Source: Sympetrum striolatum (taxonomy: Eukaryota > Arthropoda > Insecta > Odonata > Libellulidae). Taken from it: a stretch of DNA of 64,000 nucleotides. Location: positions 62,690,939 to 62,754,938 of the forward strand of contig OX388351.1 in NCBI GenBank assembly GCA_947579665.1. Reading direction: 5' to 3'. Numbering within the stretch: the first letter of the stretch is position 1; each line of letters begins with the position of its first letter. Below, piece after piece: positions 47,761 through 59,300 of the stretch. The notes beneath the pieces are model-generated. The model had not been told where the DNA came from. It made no database searches and saw only the letters and a list, made by a program, of their open reading frames with translations. Made by a program: the position numbers and the translations under genes.

Positions 47761-48080
47761 GGTCTCTTGCTCCGTAATGGACCGCCTAATATTCATTTCA
47801 AATACGCAAGGAAATGAATAGCATCTCTGCAAGAATGCGAAGAGAGAGAAGAGATTCTAATGAAGAGAGTCAACGCAGTGGAAATATGGCAACGAAAGTA
47901 AATTAAGTGGCAAAGGCTAAAAACATTCCCAAGTCTACAGTGAAACGCGGACTCGAAATGAAAATTTACTTTCGAGGTTGAATTGGGCCGCAAATTCTCC
48001 TAGGAGACGAAACGAGGAGAAAATTGCTGACAACATAAACAAAATTCAACCTTACGCTTTCGCGGGGAAAAAGGCTGATA
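47760..48080. other. GC-richer island
   Basis: Balanced DNA with TCTCCTAGGAGA palindrome near 47996. A 66-codon minus-strand frame (47793-47993) is unrecognised. Confidence 0.25.
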
Positions 48081-48159
48081 TGTACAACTTTTCATTTGCC
48101 TAAATTGCTTAATACCGAACTCATTTCTCATGGTAAATAAGGAAAGAATGGATATAATC

Positions 48160-48245
48160 ATTTCTTGGGATAAATCCTAAGCAAATGTCAGTAGAAGCTG
48201 GAATTGAACCAGAGACCTATGAATTAAAGCACAGGAACTTTGTTT
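48160..48245 (-). mobile_element. tRNA-derived SINE fragment (or tRNA pseudogene)
   Basis: On the minus strand the sequence reads AAAGTTCCTGTGCTTTAATT, then CATAGGTCTCTGGTTCAATTCC. GGTTCAATTCC matches the RNA polymerase III B box (GGTTCRANTCC) exactly, and the preceding part resembles an anticodon arm and variable region. The A box/D arm that should lie upstream is missing, so it cannot be a functional tRNA. Downstream sequence (CTTCTACTGACATTTGC) is probably the SINE body. Confidence 0.6.
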
Positions 48246-48249
48246 ATAT

Positions 48250-49219
48250 ATTTTTTCTTCGTTAATACTACTGTGAGATAAAGTTTCTCAACTCATTTAT
48301 AATCATATAAATAATTCAATTTAATTAGCATAAAATCCACTGAATTGTGTATCAGTATTGTTTTCAAATAATAATAAACTATATTAATACACAAATATTA
48401 TGTGAGGAATATTGTAGACCAGATCACCATTTCTTAAAAATTATTAAAAATTGAATAATGTTTAGGAGCAAACCTATTTCCATTTAAATCGAAGAGTTTA
48501 CCTTTTAAAATCAAGTCTAGATGTCTAGTATTGACTTTATTATGAAATGTTACTTTGGTTGTGAATTTTTTTATTACAAGATAATATTTCCATGGGAAAA
48601 ATATGAAGCTAATTCAAACATATTCACTTCTCCATTCTGATAATACGAAAATAGGCGTAGATAAACAATTGAATAATGTAAAGGCAACAGTAGTAAATTA
48701 TATTGATCGATGCGTCTTCTATATTTTATATTCGATCATGATACTATCTTACAAGCTCCATTTCTATATTTTTCAATCAAACATCTCGCCTGGAAACATG
48801 ATAAAGGTAATTTTTTTTAAATCTCAGTCACGAAATCTGAGGCCCCTTGATCGTGCAAATATATTTTTCTTGTCTGATACTTAACGATTTCACTGTAGTT
48901 TACTGCTATGATACATCAAACGAATAGAAAATAATAGGTAGTAATATTGATAGGTACCTTACTTTGATAAGTAAATTATTCGGTATGACATCATTTTATG
49001 AAAACGAGAATTGATCGTTCTTCAATGTAATTCTAGATTATATAATTCAGGATATGATGCATATTGGAATAGAGATTATATAATAAAAATAAAAAGCTAT
49101 GGAATTGAATTTATAATAATATGAAAAAATATACCACGATATATGCTATGTATATTTTTAATTTTTTATCAGTTTTTATTCATGAATGCTTAAATTTTAA
49201 GATATTGGGCTTTTTTGTA
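48250..49219. other. AT-rich stretch, nothing recognised
   Basis: A 93-codon plus-strand frame (48603-48884) is AT-driven and unrecognised. Confidence 0.4.
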
Positions 49220-49394
49220 TTGATGTATAGGAATATTTGCGTTTATTTTATTTATTGTTATATCTACCATGTATAGGAATGTATAGGATGTATTGATGTA
49301 TAGGAATATTTGTATATGTATAGGATGTATTGATGTATAGGATGTATTGATGTATAGGAATATTTGCGTTTATTTTATTTATTGTTATATCTAC
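49220..49394. repeat. Minisatellite inside a 48-bp direct duplication
   Basis: A 48-bp block beginning TTGATGTATAGGAATATTTG is present at 49220-49267 and again at 49347-49394, apparently identical. Between them are repeats of ATGTATAGGATGTATTG (about 17 bp) and shorter GTATAGG variants. The minus-strand frame here encodes a repetitive YIPIHQYIL-like string, which is a shadow. Confidence 0.9.
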
Positions 49395-49486
49395 ACATCT
49401 ACCATAATGCCACCACCTGTCCTTCCGAATAACTCGGTAGTTTCGTATGTACAATAAATAAATAATAATTTAAAAATATGCTCTAC

Positions 49487-49675
49487 TATGTTCAAATGTT
49501 CCCGAACTTGTTTTTCCCAAAAAACGCCAATCAGGAGAAATGTAAAATTCTGGTGGGTAATAGCGCCTCCTATTGTGGTTACAGTTATTTTACCTCTGCA
49601 TACGACCGGAATTTTACATTTCTCCTGCTCGGCGTTTTTGCGAGAAAAAAAATAGTTAGGGATTTTTTTAACGTA
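49487..49675. mobile_element. 185-bp MITE with ~65-bp inverted ends and TA target
   Basis: The left arm 49489-49553 (inner core CAGGAGAAATGTAAAATTC) is complementary to 49616-49673, with AAAACGCC/GGCGTTTT adjoining the core. TA flanks both sides (49487-49488 and 49674-49675). The outer 30 bp of the arms have diverged more than the inner part. Frames on both strands (49391-49702, 49478-49690) encode related peptides simply because the DNA is palindromic. Confidence 0.75.
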
Positions 49676-49969
49676 AAGTATTTGGCTTAATTTTTTATAC
49701 AATTGACCAATTTGTCACTATTTCATTGGGAATATCAAAGCTTCAATTATTTTTTCATATTTAGACGCAAATTAATGCTAATGCATAAAGTAATATCTTT
49801 AAAAAATGTTTATTTAGTTGAACGTGAGAGGATATTGTCTTTTCAATAAATAATGAAAGCTCATGGGTTTCTCGAAGTAACTATTTTTAATGGTGGAGCT
49901 CATCTTTGTCAAAAACATAGGGGGCGTTAAAAATCTCCTTTAGGGGTTAAATTGAAATTTACGGAACGC
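49676..49969. other. AT-rich spacer
   Basis: AT-rich; GGGCGTT at 49922 and AACGCCC at about 49964 make a weak inverted pair. Nothing else is seen. Confidence 0.35.
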
Positions 49970-50345
49970 CCTGGCCAAATAGCGAATCTTTTTTTTCTTA
50001 ATTGATGCTCGTGTGAAGGGTTTTTCCCACCCGAACAGTACCGTGGTGACTTGGCGGATCGTCGCTGTTCACCGCCACTCACTTGGGTCAAGGTTTCAGA
50101 TGTCAGAGGCATTCGTGACACGACGCATTGCCTCCATTAATCAGACTTCGGTGCACGCGTCTCCGTCTCCACTGAAATAATAAATCACTGCGATGCGAGC
50201 GCCCTGCATTCGTACGGAAATGAAATTGATTCTTTCCTTTCGACTCATCCTTGACTACTTTCCATGACTGAAGGATCGGGCAATGTTTAGCTCGATGCCG
50301 GTTCGGTTACGTAATTTATTTCGTTAGCATACATCCTGTGGGCGG
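49970..50345. other. GC-richer island
   Basis: CpG-containing balanced DNA (GGCGGATCGTCGCTGTTCAC at 50054; GTGCACGCGTCTCCGTCTCC at 50151). The 64-codon minus-strand frame (49927-50121) is unrecognised. Confidence 0.25.
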
Positions 50346-50401
50346 ACAATACATTTTAATCGATTTCAATGAGGTATTCGTTGAATTCTCATAAGTATAT
50401 G

Positions 50402-50571
50402 TACAGTCCTGGCCAAAATTAACGCAGCACCGGCCGTAAGGATCGCTAGGGAGGTGCTGCGTTAATTTTGGCCGGGAGTGTAATATCATGTACACTCCTG
50501 GCCAAAATTAACGCACCACCGGTCGTTAGGATCGCAAGGGAGGTGATGGTTTAATTTTGGCCAGGACTGTA
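50402..50571. mobile_element. Two tandem Tc1/mariner-like palindromic mini-elements
   Basis: Unit 1 (50402-50482) and unit 2 (50491-50571) are both near-perfect hairpins bounded by TA, with ends CA(G/C)TCCTGGCCAAAATTAA. Each has ~30-bp arms around a loop containing CGTNAGGATCGC(T/A)AGGGAG. The units are 8 bp apart, are direct copies of each other, and their outermost ends (CAGTCCTGGCC) also pair, so the whole 170 bp is a palindrome of palindromes. TGGCCAAAA near a TA-flanked terminus is typical of Tc1/mariner inverted repeats. No transposase is present. Confidence 0.85.
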
Positions 50572-51690
50572 CCTACGAGAATAAAGAATGGACTAACATT
50601 AATAATTGACCAAAATGTTCAGCTATTAGTTGAATTGAACGATTTCTCCTGTTGATTTTCAAAATTCACGGTTTTGATTCTATCTTACCCCGAATAAAAT
50701 AATATCCGCTATTCGTTCCAATTTTCCAATTCCAAGTAATATCCTACCGGTGCCACCTGCAAGAAGGCCAACTTTCAACGTATATACCTACATAAATAAA
50801 GAAATATGCTATAGATAAGTAACGCTCGATAAGAAAATGTTCTCTTGATCACGAATATTGATTATAGTTAGACTCTTATCCACAATCATCTGAATTTTAT
50901 TCAAAACATATTTATCGATCTGTTTTGATAACTCTCTTTTGAAATATTTTCTCTTGAAATTATTTTCTACATAACGCAATTTTGACTTTTAATATAAATC
51001 AATTCTTCCATACTCATTATGTGATATATTTAATAAGATCAAGAGATTAAGAAACTCACTGATTAGACTCCAATGGATATCAATTATAATTTGTACACCC
51101 CTAAATCAGATGCATACAGATTCTATTAAATATTTTCGTTTAAATTAGAAAGTACGACAAATAGTTAAGAAAACCATATACATACCGAGTGGATAAAAAC
51201 CATTGTTTACTCACACATTGGTCAGGCAGAATATCTCTGTAGTTCTTACCTGAAACAAAATACATAAAATATTATTACTTATAACAATGCGCTGCCATCT
51301 CGTGTTAAATTTATTATAGTGTACCATATAGACTGATTTAATTCTATTTTCTGTTTATTTATCCTCAAATAAACGTATTGACACTACCTGATTCCATTAT
51401 CTCAAGCCACTCCTGAACCATCAGTATACATTTGCCGGAATACACTACTACACTTTATACATCATCCCTGATAATACGGTCCTTAATGCAATATTTAAAA
51501 ATATTCATAAATTATAATTAGCATGTATGATTCTAAAAACCACATGAACAGTAGTATGTTAAAATATCTTAATAACATGTTATAAATGTTTTGATATATT
51601 TTGTGTAAAGCCGAGATTTTTAAAATCGTACGATTCATTTCATAACATAGTCATAACTTTTCATTCATTGACCTTGTAATTTATCAAAAA
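50572..51690. other. AT-rich stretch, nothing recognised
   Basis: Stops are dense in all frames and no repeat is seen. Confidence 0.4.
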
Positions 51691-52320
51691 GATTTTACCG
51701 AGCTCCGACAATCAAAGGAGAAAGTGCTGGCGGCGTTCGCTTTAAATGCTGCGAATGAGCAATGAATAAACTTTCATCTTTCACAAGAACGCGGATGCAT
51801 TTTTCTCACTCACGACCCTGGCGAAATGCTTTACGATCCTGGGAATTGCTCAAATTTTTCTCCGGCCTCCGCGATGACGGTTTGGATGAAACGTTACTCA
51901 GGCCTTTTAGGTTTTATTTAGAGGCTCATGAAACCGTTTATCCAAGTAATCAAATCGTCCGGTAAAATTGGACGCCGAAATTGAATGAGGATAAATGCTT
52001 TACGGAGGGAGGGAATTGGAAACAGTGGGACGGGAAACAAATGGGAAAGTGGAGAAAAGAGAAAATGAGATCGGAATTTAATATGAGCGAATGGAGAGCG
52101 GGTTTGAAAACAGCGGGAGGTGTGTTAGAGAAAGGAACTCCGCATAAACTACTCAGAACATCGTTTCAAAGAACTGAGACACTTTACCACTCCGTGTATA
52201 GACTCGGATCTCCGCAGATTAGAGAAACCGAGACAGATTCAACTAATATCTACCCTGCGTGGATGCAGACACGATGTTGGAAAGAAAATTTCCACGAAGA
52301 AGGGTGTATTTATTAGCAAA
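51690..52320. other. GC-richer island with purine-rich right half
   Basis: Plus-strand frames 51762-51965 (67 codons) and 51981-52316 (111 codons) lie nearly end to end in a balanced region, but neither resembles a known family. The second is rich in K, E, R and W because the plus strand is G/A-rich at 51990-52150. Host exon, regulatory island or chance cannot be separated. Confidence 0.3.
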
Positions 52321-52470
52321 ATTACCATAGTAAGTGAGCGAAAAATATTAATACTGTAAAATTCACTGAGCCATGACGCACTCTTCACTTTCAAGCATTC
52401 TTTTTATCTCAAAGGAGTATGAAATAATTTCTTTGAAAATCGATGATAAAATTCGTCATGATTACTTTAA

Positions 52471-53290
52471 AAAAATCCAATTTTGCCATCACATGACTTT
52501 CTTCGTATTTATTGAAAACAGAAGCCTATGCCGGTAATACATAAATAATTTCAAAACAATGAGTGTTACAGGACAAAGTTTGATACAAAAGTTGTAGTAA
52601 AATACATTATCTATAACTTTGGTACATAATTGTATATACATACTTTGCACTCTGACAGAGACATGTATGAAAAACTTCCATTTCTGGATAAACAACAACT
52701 TCCAGTTAACCCCTTATTGAAGAATAACTCCTAAACAATCAGTGTTACGAAGAAATGTTTCATACAAAAGTTGTAGTAAAGTACATTATAACTTTTGTAA
52801 GTCATTGCATATACCTACATTGCATTTTTACAGAGATATGTATGAAAAACTTCCATTTCTGGATAAAAAACAACTTCCGGTTAACCATTATTGAAGAATA
52901 ACTCCTAAACAATCAGTGTTACGAAGAAATGTTTCATACAAAGGTTGTAGTGAAGTACATTATTTATAACTTTAGTTCATAATTGTATATATCTATATTG
53001 CATTCTAACAGAGATATTAAAGAAACAAAATTTTGTTCCGGTTAAGCGATATTCATCAAAACTAATCAAATTTTGGCATTGTTATGAAAATACTAAATAT
53101 GAAGTTTTGGAATGATCGGATAATTACTTTTTAAGATAGAGCGCACACAATTTTTTACCACAGACAGACATGTTCAGGAAAATAGCGAAAACGAGCTCTA
53201 TGGGCCCCAAAACATCTATTTCCGTCGAAATCTGGAGGTCGAATTTTTTTGCGTATACAATACTTTTTCTATAGGGAGAAAGTAAAAATT
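52471..53290 (-). repeat. Repeat family R1, copy C (~820 bp, inverted, three internal units)
   Basis: Read on the minus strand it starts AATTTTTACTTTCTCCCTAT, has CGACCTCCAGATTTCGACGG, GGGGCCCATAGAGC, a short GTCTGTCTG run, three tandem ~175-bp units and an end CATGTGATGGC...GGATTTTT. Unit starts on the plus strand are about 52557, 52736 and 52910 (CAAT(C/G)AGTGTTAC), so the periods are 179 and 174. The units are more alike within this copy than those of copy A. The first block is almost identical to copy A, 32 kb away in the opposite orientation. Minus-strand frames here are shadows. Confidence 0.85.
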
Positions 53291-53402
53291 TGATATCAAA
53301 ACGAATTGAATGATTTGTCGATATCAGTCTACTTTGCATTCCATAAAATTTGTCATTCTATGTAAGTAAAGGAAGAAAATTCGGAACACGGTGTTAAAGA
53401 AT

Positions 53403-53480
53403 AAGAGGTTAAAAATCTCCAATAGATTTGTTGGCGTTACTTGTCTCATTCACCTGTGTTTGAATCTCTGTGCTTACTAA
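53403..53480. repeat. One-ended fragment of the 12.8 kb MITE family
   Basis: GAGGTTAAAAATCTCCAATAG at 53405 (first 20 bases: GAGGTTAAAAATCTCCAATA), then TTGTTGGCGTT and CTCATTCACC, matches the right terminal repeat of the 12801-13023 element over about 60 bases with substitutions and one small deletion. I found no matching opposite end within 1 kb, so this is a truncated copy. Confidence 0.7.
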
Positions 53481-55300
53481 ATCTAGCTAGGAAAGTTGAA
53501 CAGAAGGAGTTATGCTCGGTTCCACATTAAGGCTTAAATAAACACAAATAAAGAATCTACAGTCACACATTCATTATTTATTTTGCTTAATTGATAAGAA
53601 TAGATGATTATTTTTCAGTGTCCATTACAAAGCCATATTACATTATCAATGACAAATTAGAGCACCTTGGGGTAGCTAAAAAATGATATTTCAGCGTAAA
53701 ATTCGGAAAAATTTAATTCGTAAAAAATTACTTTCTTAGAAGCGCATCTCAATTCAATTTTCTATTGTTGTTCTTTGAATCAATTCGTAGCCGGTTTACC
53801 TATTTAAAATTGTCAAATCAGTTTAAATCCTCAATGCGTTTTTTCTACATTAGGAAATGTATCATTTCATAATAATCAATTACTTTCACCAACAGGGACA
53901 AAGGTTCCTTAATGAGAAAAATAAAGATTTATGGGGCTATCGGAATGGAAATGAAGAATATGACACTAATTATGTATTTTAAATGCACATGAACTTACCG
54001 GAAGGTAGAACACTCATGTTATGTTACAAATTCTGTATACGCGGGTGTTGCATGAGATGACGAACTATACCGAGATATCTGATGATTTGTATCTGCTATG
54101 GCTATGCAAATAGCATTATCATACTTACTATTCAGATTATTTTGATCCTGAAAGGCCATTTGTTTGCTTCGTTACTGAATTCTGAAATTCAATGACCAAT
54201 CGGCGTATAGATATCATGTTATCCTATTTTTTTACTATTTTCAGTTTCAAAATCACTTCATAAAAAATATGCACTGTTTGTTTGTAATGCTAGCAAGTTT
54301 CCTTAACAAGTACTTTGAAATAAAAATTCTTCCTTGAAAATAAAAAGATTAAAAAGTTAAAATATTTGCAAGAGGTTCATTTGCAAATGTAATTTCAGAA
54401 CAGAAGTCATTAAAACAACTTCCAGGTTATACACATCAGTTATAATATTAAAATTAGATTTTCTGCGGATATATATCGTAGATTCTCAGTATTTGTTATA
54501 ATTTTGCAAACCTCAAGTTTTTTGAGAATAAAAAAGAATGACTGATGTTTACGCGATAGAATGAATTATTTATAAGGATATAAAAGTTTTAGGGAAAGCA
54601 TGTTGAATAATAGCAGAATTTGGTGTGAGGTAGGGGCGGTCCAGTGAGAGGTGGAAATAGGAAATTGGATAAGTTTTGCAAGGAAGGTTTCCAGAGAGAT
54701 AAAATGGGTTTTGGGTGTTGGAAGAAGTCCGCGGAAATAACATTTATATGTATATATTTACATATTTTATAGTTGCAAGTATTTTCATAAATACCGTTGT
54801 TGGCCAATTTTGGTACTAATAATTCTGTCTCTTCTATTATGTATGCATCAAATATTGATTCATTTAAACATTAAATTTTGAAAAACTTTATTAATTTTCC
54901 AGAATTATTTTTATGTTATTATTAATTTCAACTCAGACCATGAAATAATGATTAAATTCAAATGATCTAGAAATAACTTCCAGATAAATTTTTCATTCCT
55001 ATAGCTGTCAATTTGCCGACATTTTCACGTTTTTCATGAGCAATATTCTATTCCTTTCTTTTGTTAACCAAATTTTCAGCGTATTTTTTACTCTTGTTGG
55101 GTTTCGCCTTTAAAATGATGATTTTCGTTTTATTCTGGAAAATGTCTTTCGCAGATACTGAAGTAAGGCCATCAGGTTTACGTCAAAATATTCTTTGCAT
55201 TTGGTTTGGTGCAAAAAATAGCACCTGATCTTTTGGAAGCGTTTCTTCGGGTTTTTCGCAGCAGTGAATAATATTTCTGATCAACAATAAAGTACGTAAA
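53481..55300. other. AT-rich stretch, nothing recognised
   Basis: 54600-54740 is mildly purine-rich; otherwise no signal. The 72-codon frame at 54589-54807 (minus) is unrecognised. Confidence 0.4.
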
Positions 55301-55640
55301 CAGCAAAATGAAAGGAAATTCCGATGGGGTGCCCTCTTGGGGATACTTTCCCGCTGTTACCATCAAAATTTCTCTCTTTGGCAGCGATTCGTGGAAATTT
55401 CATTGGTCCCGGGCCCTGAAAATTTCCCTCAGGAGCGTGTGGCTTCCTCCCATTTTCATCCACTGCCTCTAGAGGTCTTGCGCCGTTCACTGAGAGAGAA
55501 CCTAACAATGACTAACGTCTCGTCCGCAAGATTTTTCATCCCCTTCCCTCAACCGCAAGCAATTGCTCCAAATGCGCCCTTTTTCAAGTTGGAAAAATTC
55601 GAATCTCTGATTAACGCTTATTCTTCCATCTCAGGAATGT
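55300..55640. other. GC-richer island
   Basis: Overlapping frames on opposite strands (55337-55642 plus, 101 codons; 55281-55508 minus) and sequence such as GGTCCCGGGCCCTGAAAATT (55406). No recognised domain. Confidence 0.25.
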
Positions 55641-58097
55641 AAATGTCGAAATATTTTCTCGAAAAGATAGTGAATGAGTTTATGATAATGGGAATAAAGG
55701 ATATTGCGGTTTAAGTTTTAGAGATTTATTTGTGTACTGTAAAATTGATCCTAGATTTAATACAGGACTATAGTATGCATTTGTACGGATGATATAGAGA
55801 AATAATCTCTTAATATTTGTGAACATTAGTTGTCAAATTTACAAATAATCTTGAATTCAGAACATTCTAAGCTGAAAATAGTTTAGGAAACATAATAACA
55901 TCAAAGGAAAATTAGATGAAATATACAATAGAAAACTCCGAAGGAAACGATGGAATTTAAAATCACGAGTTATAATATTATTCATAGAAAGTAAACCTTT
56001 TTGAATATCATCATTAAAAGTGTGATGTTCCGACGATAAACATCTGTTGATATTCAGCATAAAAATTTGTTGCTAAGTGTGACTAATCACATTGATTTAT
56101 TCAGATATCGATTAGCTACCGTGATCATGGTCAACTCCGAATCTGAACCGTTTTAAGCCCAAAATAGTCATGCACATTAAACATGCGATTCGAAGTTTAT
56201 CAGTACTTTAATTAAAACACAAACTTTTATCGAAATGATTCTTATTACAAATAAAAATACCAAAAATGCTTCAAGAATGTATGCAATGAATACGATAACA
56301 AAACAGCAATATTTGAATATCAATAATCAATAAAAATTATAATTACTCAGTAATAAAATTCGATTATTCAATTTATTCATACTATTCCAAATAGAAAAAC
56401 GTTTCAATTGTATTTCATTATTCTTAAAATACGGAAGAGGACACAGTTAAAATAAAACATCTTAAAAAGAGAAATTGAGATAATTTTAAAAGAAAAAATA
56501 GATTTTAATCGACCACGCCTTGTGTTGTAACTGAACGATTCACAAGTAGACGATTCTAAGGCTATGAGTAAGTCGTCAGGAGTGTCAATGAATAGGCATA
56601 TATGATTTGGTAGCAGTAAGGATTGAACGTTATTGAAAATTTATTTAGACTTAGGAAATAATACAAAAATGAGACATATATTCTTCGGCTGAAGATGGAG
56701 CAAATGCAACGAAAGCTGATGAGAATGGCCTTTTTAAATATTTCTTACGTGTTACAATTAGTTGCTGGAGAGAATCAATCAGCCTCAAGGATAGTAAATA
56801 TGGAATATATACAGAGATTTCCAGTAGTAATCGTCCAAATATAGAAACTGTGTATATAATAATATATGATGGAATGCAGAATGTTATATCTAAGCCACTT
56901 GCGGTAATTGCTAGAGTGGACTTAACAATGTCGTTCTCCATACCATTATTATTCGCTCGCTATTTAAATTATTGCGTATGTTATTTGAAGAGAAAGACAC
57001 ATATGTAATCTATTCATATCTTAAAGAGAGTTATAAACGAAACCTATAGAAGATGTAAAATGAAATCATTTTTTCTATTCCTATTTTGAAATATCTGCCT
57101 GACTCTTATGCTAATTTGGGACAAAACTTGCGCAAGCAACTTGCGATTTTTCTTCCTCTACCCTTTCGATCAACCTCTCTGCACTTCCTGTTTATCTCAG
57201 TCCCCTTTACACTCCTTTTCCTGAAAAGACACCATTTTTCTCTGTCCGTCTCTCTCCCTCTAAATCCAAAAGTTTTCCAATGAATCTAATATATATTTCT
57301 TCCCCTTCTGTTGAAGTCTCATGCGCTGCTTTTTTTCCTTTTCGATTCCAAAGAATGAAGAATAGTCCCACACTTTAATAGCCTTCCCATGTCATTCTTC
57401 ATGTTTTATCGAAAGCTATATTCTATAAACGCCTTCCCTCAAACTACGTACAATTACTCAGATTTCCATGTTTTGTAAATTTTGTATTTTATTTGCATTA
57501 TTTTTGCACACATATTATTATACGTGTTTATTTTTTTTAAGTACAAGTTTGTCTAAAAATCTACAATTTCACTCAATATAATTACCCAGCAATAATCTGC
57601 TTAATTTAATACATTCATTTAACTATATCTTTACAGTAGATGTTTCTTTAAAAAAAATATTTAATGTTCGCTTTGATGCGGAAATGATCCCATTTAGCAT
57701 CTATGTGTACCATTAAATAAATAAAAGCAAAGAAATTAAATACGAAAAAGTTTCGATGTTTTAATAAATTGTCATAATTTTTGCTCGGAAAGCTGGTAAT
57801 GCAGTGACGAATAGGAGAGTAAACACACTCTGAATTTAATGTGCTTCGTGTCGATGAAATTTTGTATTTTAATTAGTTACAATAAAAATAACGTAAGCTA
57901 CATTTATTTAATTATGTTACATGATCCTGAAGAGCGAAAAAAGTTAAACATGGGCTCGATTTTTAGCATCATCAAAAATGAAGGCACACAAGTATTGTAT
58001 TTGTATATGTTATAATTGCAATATTTGCATGTGATTGCATTTTAATTTTATATAAGATTGTATTTAAAATTAGTATATATTTTATATTTTGCATCAT
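55641..58097. other. AT-rich stretch with a pyrimidine-rich patch
   Basis: 57140-57260 is C/T-rich (CTGTCCGTCTCTCTCCCTCT at 57241). The 96-codon minus-strand frame (56651-56941) is unrecognised. The rest is AT-rich and featureless. Confidence 0.4.
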
Positions 58098-58259
58098 TTT
58101 AAATAGATATATAGTTGTTGTTGTTATTTCTTGAAAGTGCTTCTACAGCTTAGGCCATTTCGCACATAGGCTCCCACCGGGAATCTAACTCGGGTGATGT
58201 TTCATCGAATCCGAAAGCATTGCCTACTTGACCGCCCGATAGCCCTATAGATTTAAATA
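58098..58259 (-). mobile_element. tRNA-derived SINE with trinucleotide tail
   Basis: On the minus strand it starts near AGGGCTATCGGGCGGTCAAG (A-box-like GGTCAAGTAGGCAA), continues through an anticodon-arm-like segment and reaches GAGTTAGATTCCCGGTGGG, close to a B box and T arm. A short body follows and then (CAA)4, a simple tail. TTTAAATA at 58098-58105 and 58252-58259 may be the target duplication, but it is AT-rich and only 8 bp. The tRNA part is about 76 bases, the right length, but the CG of the B box GGTTCGA is lost, so a functional tRNA is unlikely. Confidence 0.65.
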
Positions 58260-58369
58260 TTTCTATTTTGTTTCGTTATTTAATTTTTATTATTAATATT
58301 TTTATGTGAATTCCCTGGATGAATGGAAGATGGGACTTAAAATTCCCAATTTCGCCTAATAAACTCCCA

Positions 58370-58450
58370 AAATAATAATAATAATATTTTTATTTATTTA
58401 TTTAGAACATTATCGTCCTGCCAGACTAAGAGCCTGTCGAAAAGACGGAT
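58370..58450 (-). repeat. Probable retroelement 3' end with (TAAA)n/(AAT)n tail
   Basis: On the minus strand GTCTGGCAGGACGATAATGT is followed by TCTAAATAAATAAATAAAA and then (TAT)n. Short tandem A/T tails of this kind end many LINEs and SINEs. A similar GTACAATAAATAAATAATAA lies on the plus strand at 49449. Element family not identified. Confidence 0.35.
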
Positions 58451-58722
58451 ATCTTTAATTACTGCAAAGGAATATTAATACTAAGCAACTAAAAAGCAGC
58501 TCCTGACTCGCACAAACGCAAAACTAATGTGCTGTAAGTGATCCAGGTAAACAAAGAATATTTTTAAATGGAATTATTTGTTTAATATTACATACAATTC
58601 AAACACAATTACATATTAAAGTAAGGTGACACCTGTTTATTCTACCGTTAAAATAAGAATATTTCGATCCTGCTAAGCAAATAATTGCTCGCCATCCGGT
58701 TTCCAATAAGTATTCTATTACA

Positions 58723-58742
58723 GTAATAATAATAATAATAAA
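58723..58742. repeat. (AAT)n microsatellite
   Basis: Six or seven AAT units in AT-rich surroundings. Confidence 0.85.
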
Positions 58743-58899
58743 TTGACTTACCAACTTCTTTGGCCGATAATAGTGTTATGAGGTGCTGAAGGTTTTAAAT
58801 TACCATTCTACTTTTTCTCCACATAATCCATCAGAATAATCAGCACAGTCCAAAATAAGAATGACCATATTTCACAATACATTTCTACAAGTAACTGTG

Positions 58900-59300
58900 G
58901 CAAGGCGGTGACTTTCTTACTTTTCCCTCCATCTTCCTCATTCAGTCATTCTCGATTCTTCTCAACATTTTCGATTCCTCTCCAAACACCCCTCTTCCCC
59001 ATTCATCCTTATCTTCCCTTTTCATCCCTCGTTTGCTCTTCGTGCCACAGCTGTCTCCTTTTCTTCCTTTCACATTCTCTCACCCGCGGCGCTGCACTCG
59101 CCTTAGGTGCCTGGCTTTTTCCGTCACACTATCCCTTTCCCGTCCCTTTCTCGTTTTTCAAAGATTTCCCACACCTAAACACACTCGCTCCTCTCCCCAG
59201 AGAGTGTTTCACTCCCTTACTTCCAACGAATACGCATTTCTGTGCTCTTCTTACGGTTTTCCGCTTCGGGTTACTACAAACAGCCTCTCTCTCCCTCTGA
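58900..59300 (+). repeat. Long pyrimidine-rich (C/T) tract
   Basis: About 400 bases are mostly C and T on the plus strand (TTCCCTCCATCTTCCTCATT at 58922 and similar). It makes two overlapping open frames of 130 and 151 codons (58908-59300, 59033-59488) of S, F, L and P; since both registers are open the cause is composition. It is the mirror of the G/A tracts elsewhere. Confidence 0.65.

Noticed and set aside
48160..48245. Functional tRNA gene
   Set aside because: B box is perfect but the A box/D arm and acceptor pairing are missing, so called a SINE fragment.
49922..49971. GGGCGTT/AACGCCC as terminal repeats of a 50-bp element
   Set aside because: Only 7 bp of pairing and no target duplication.
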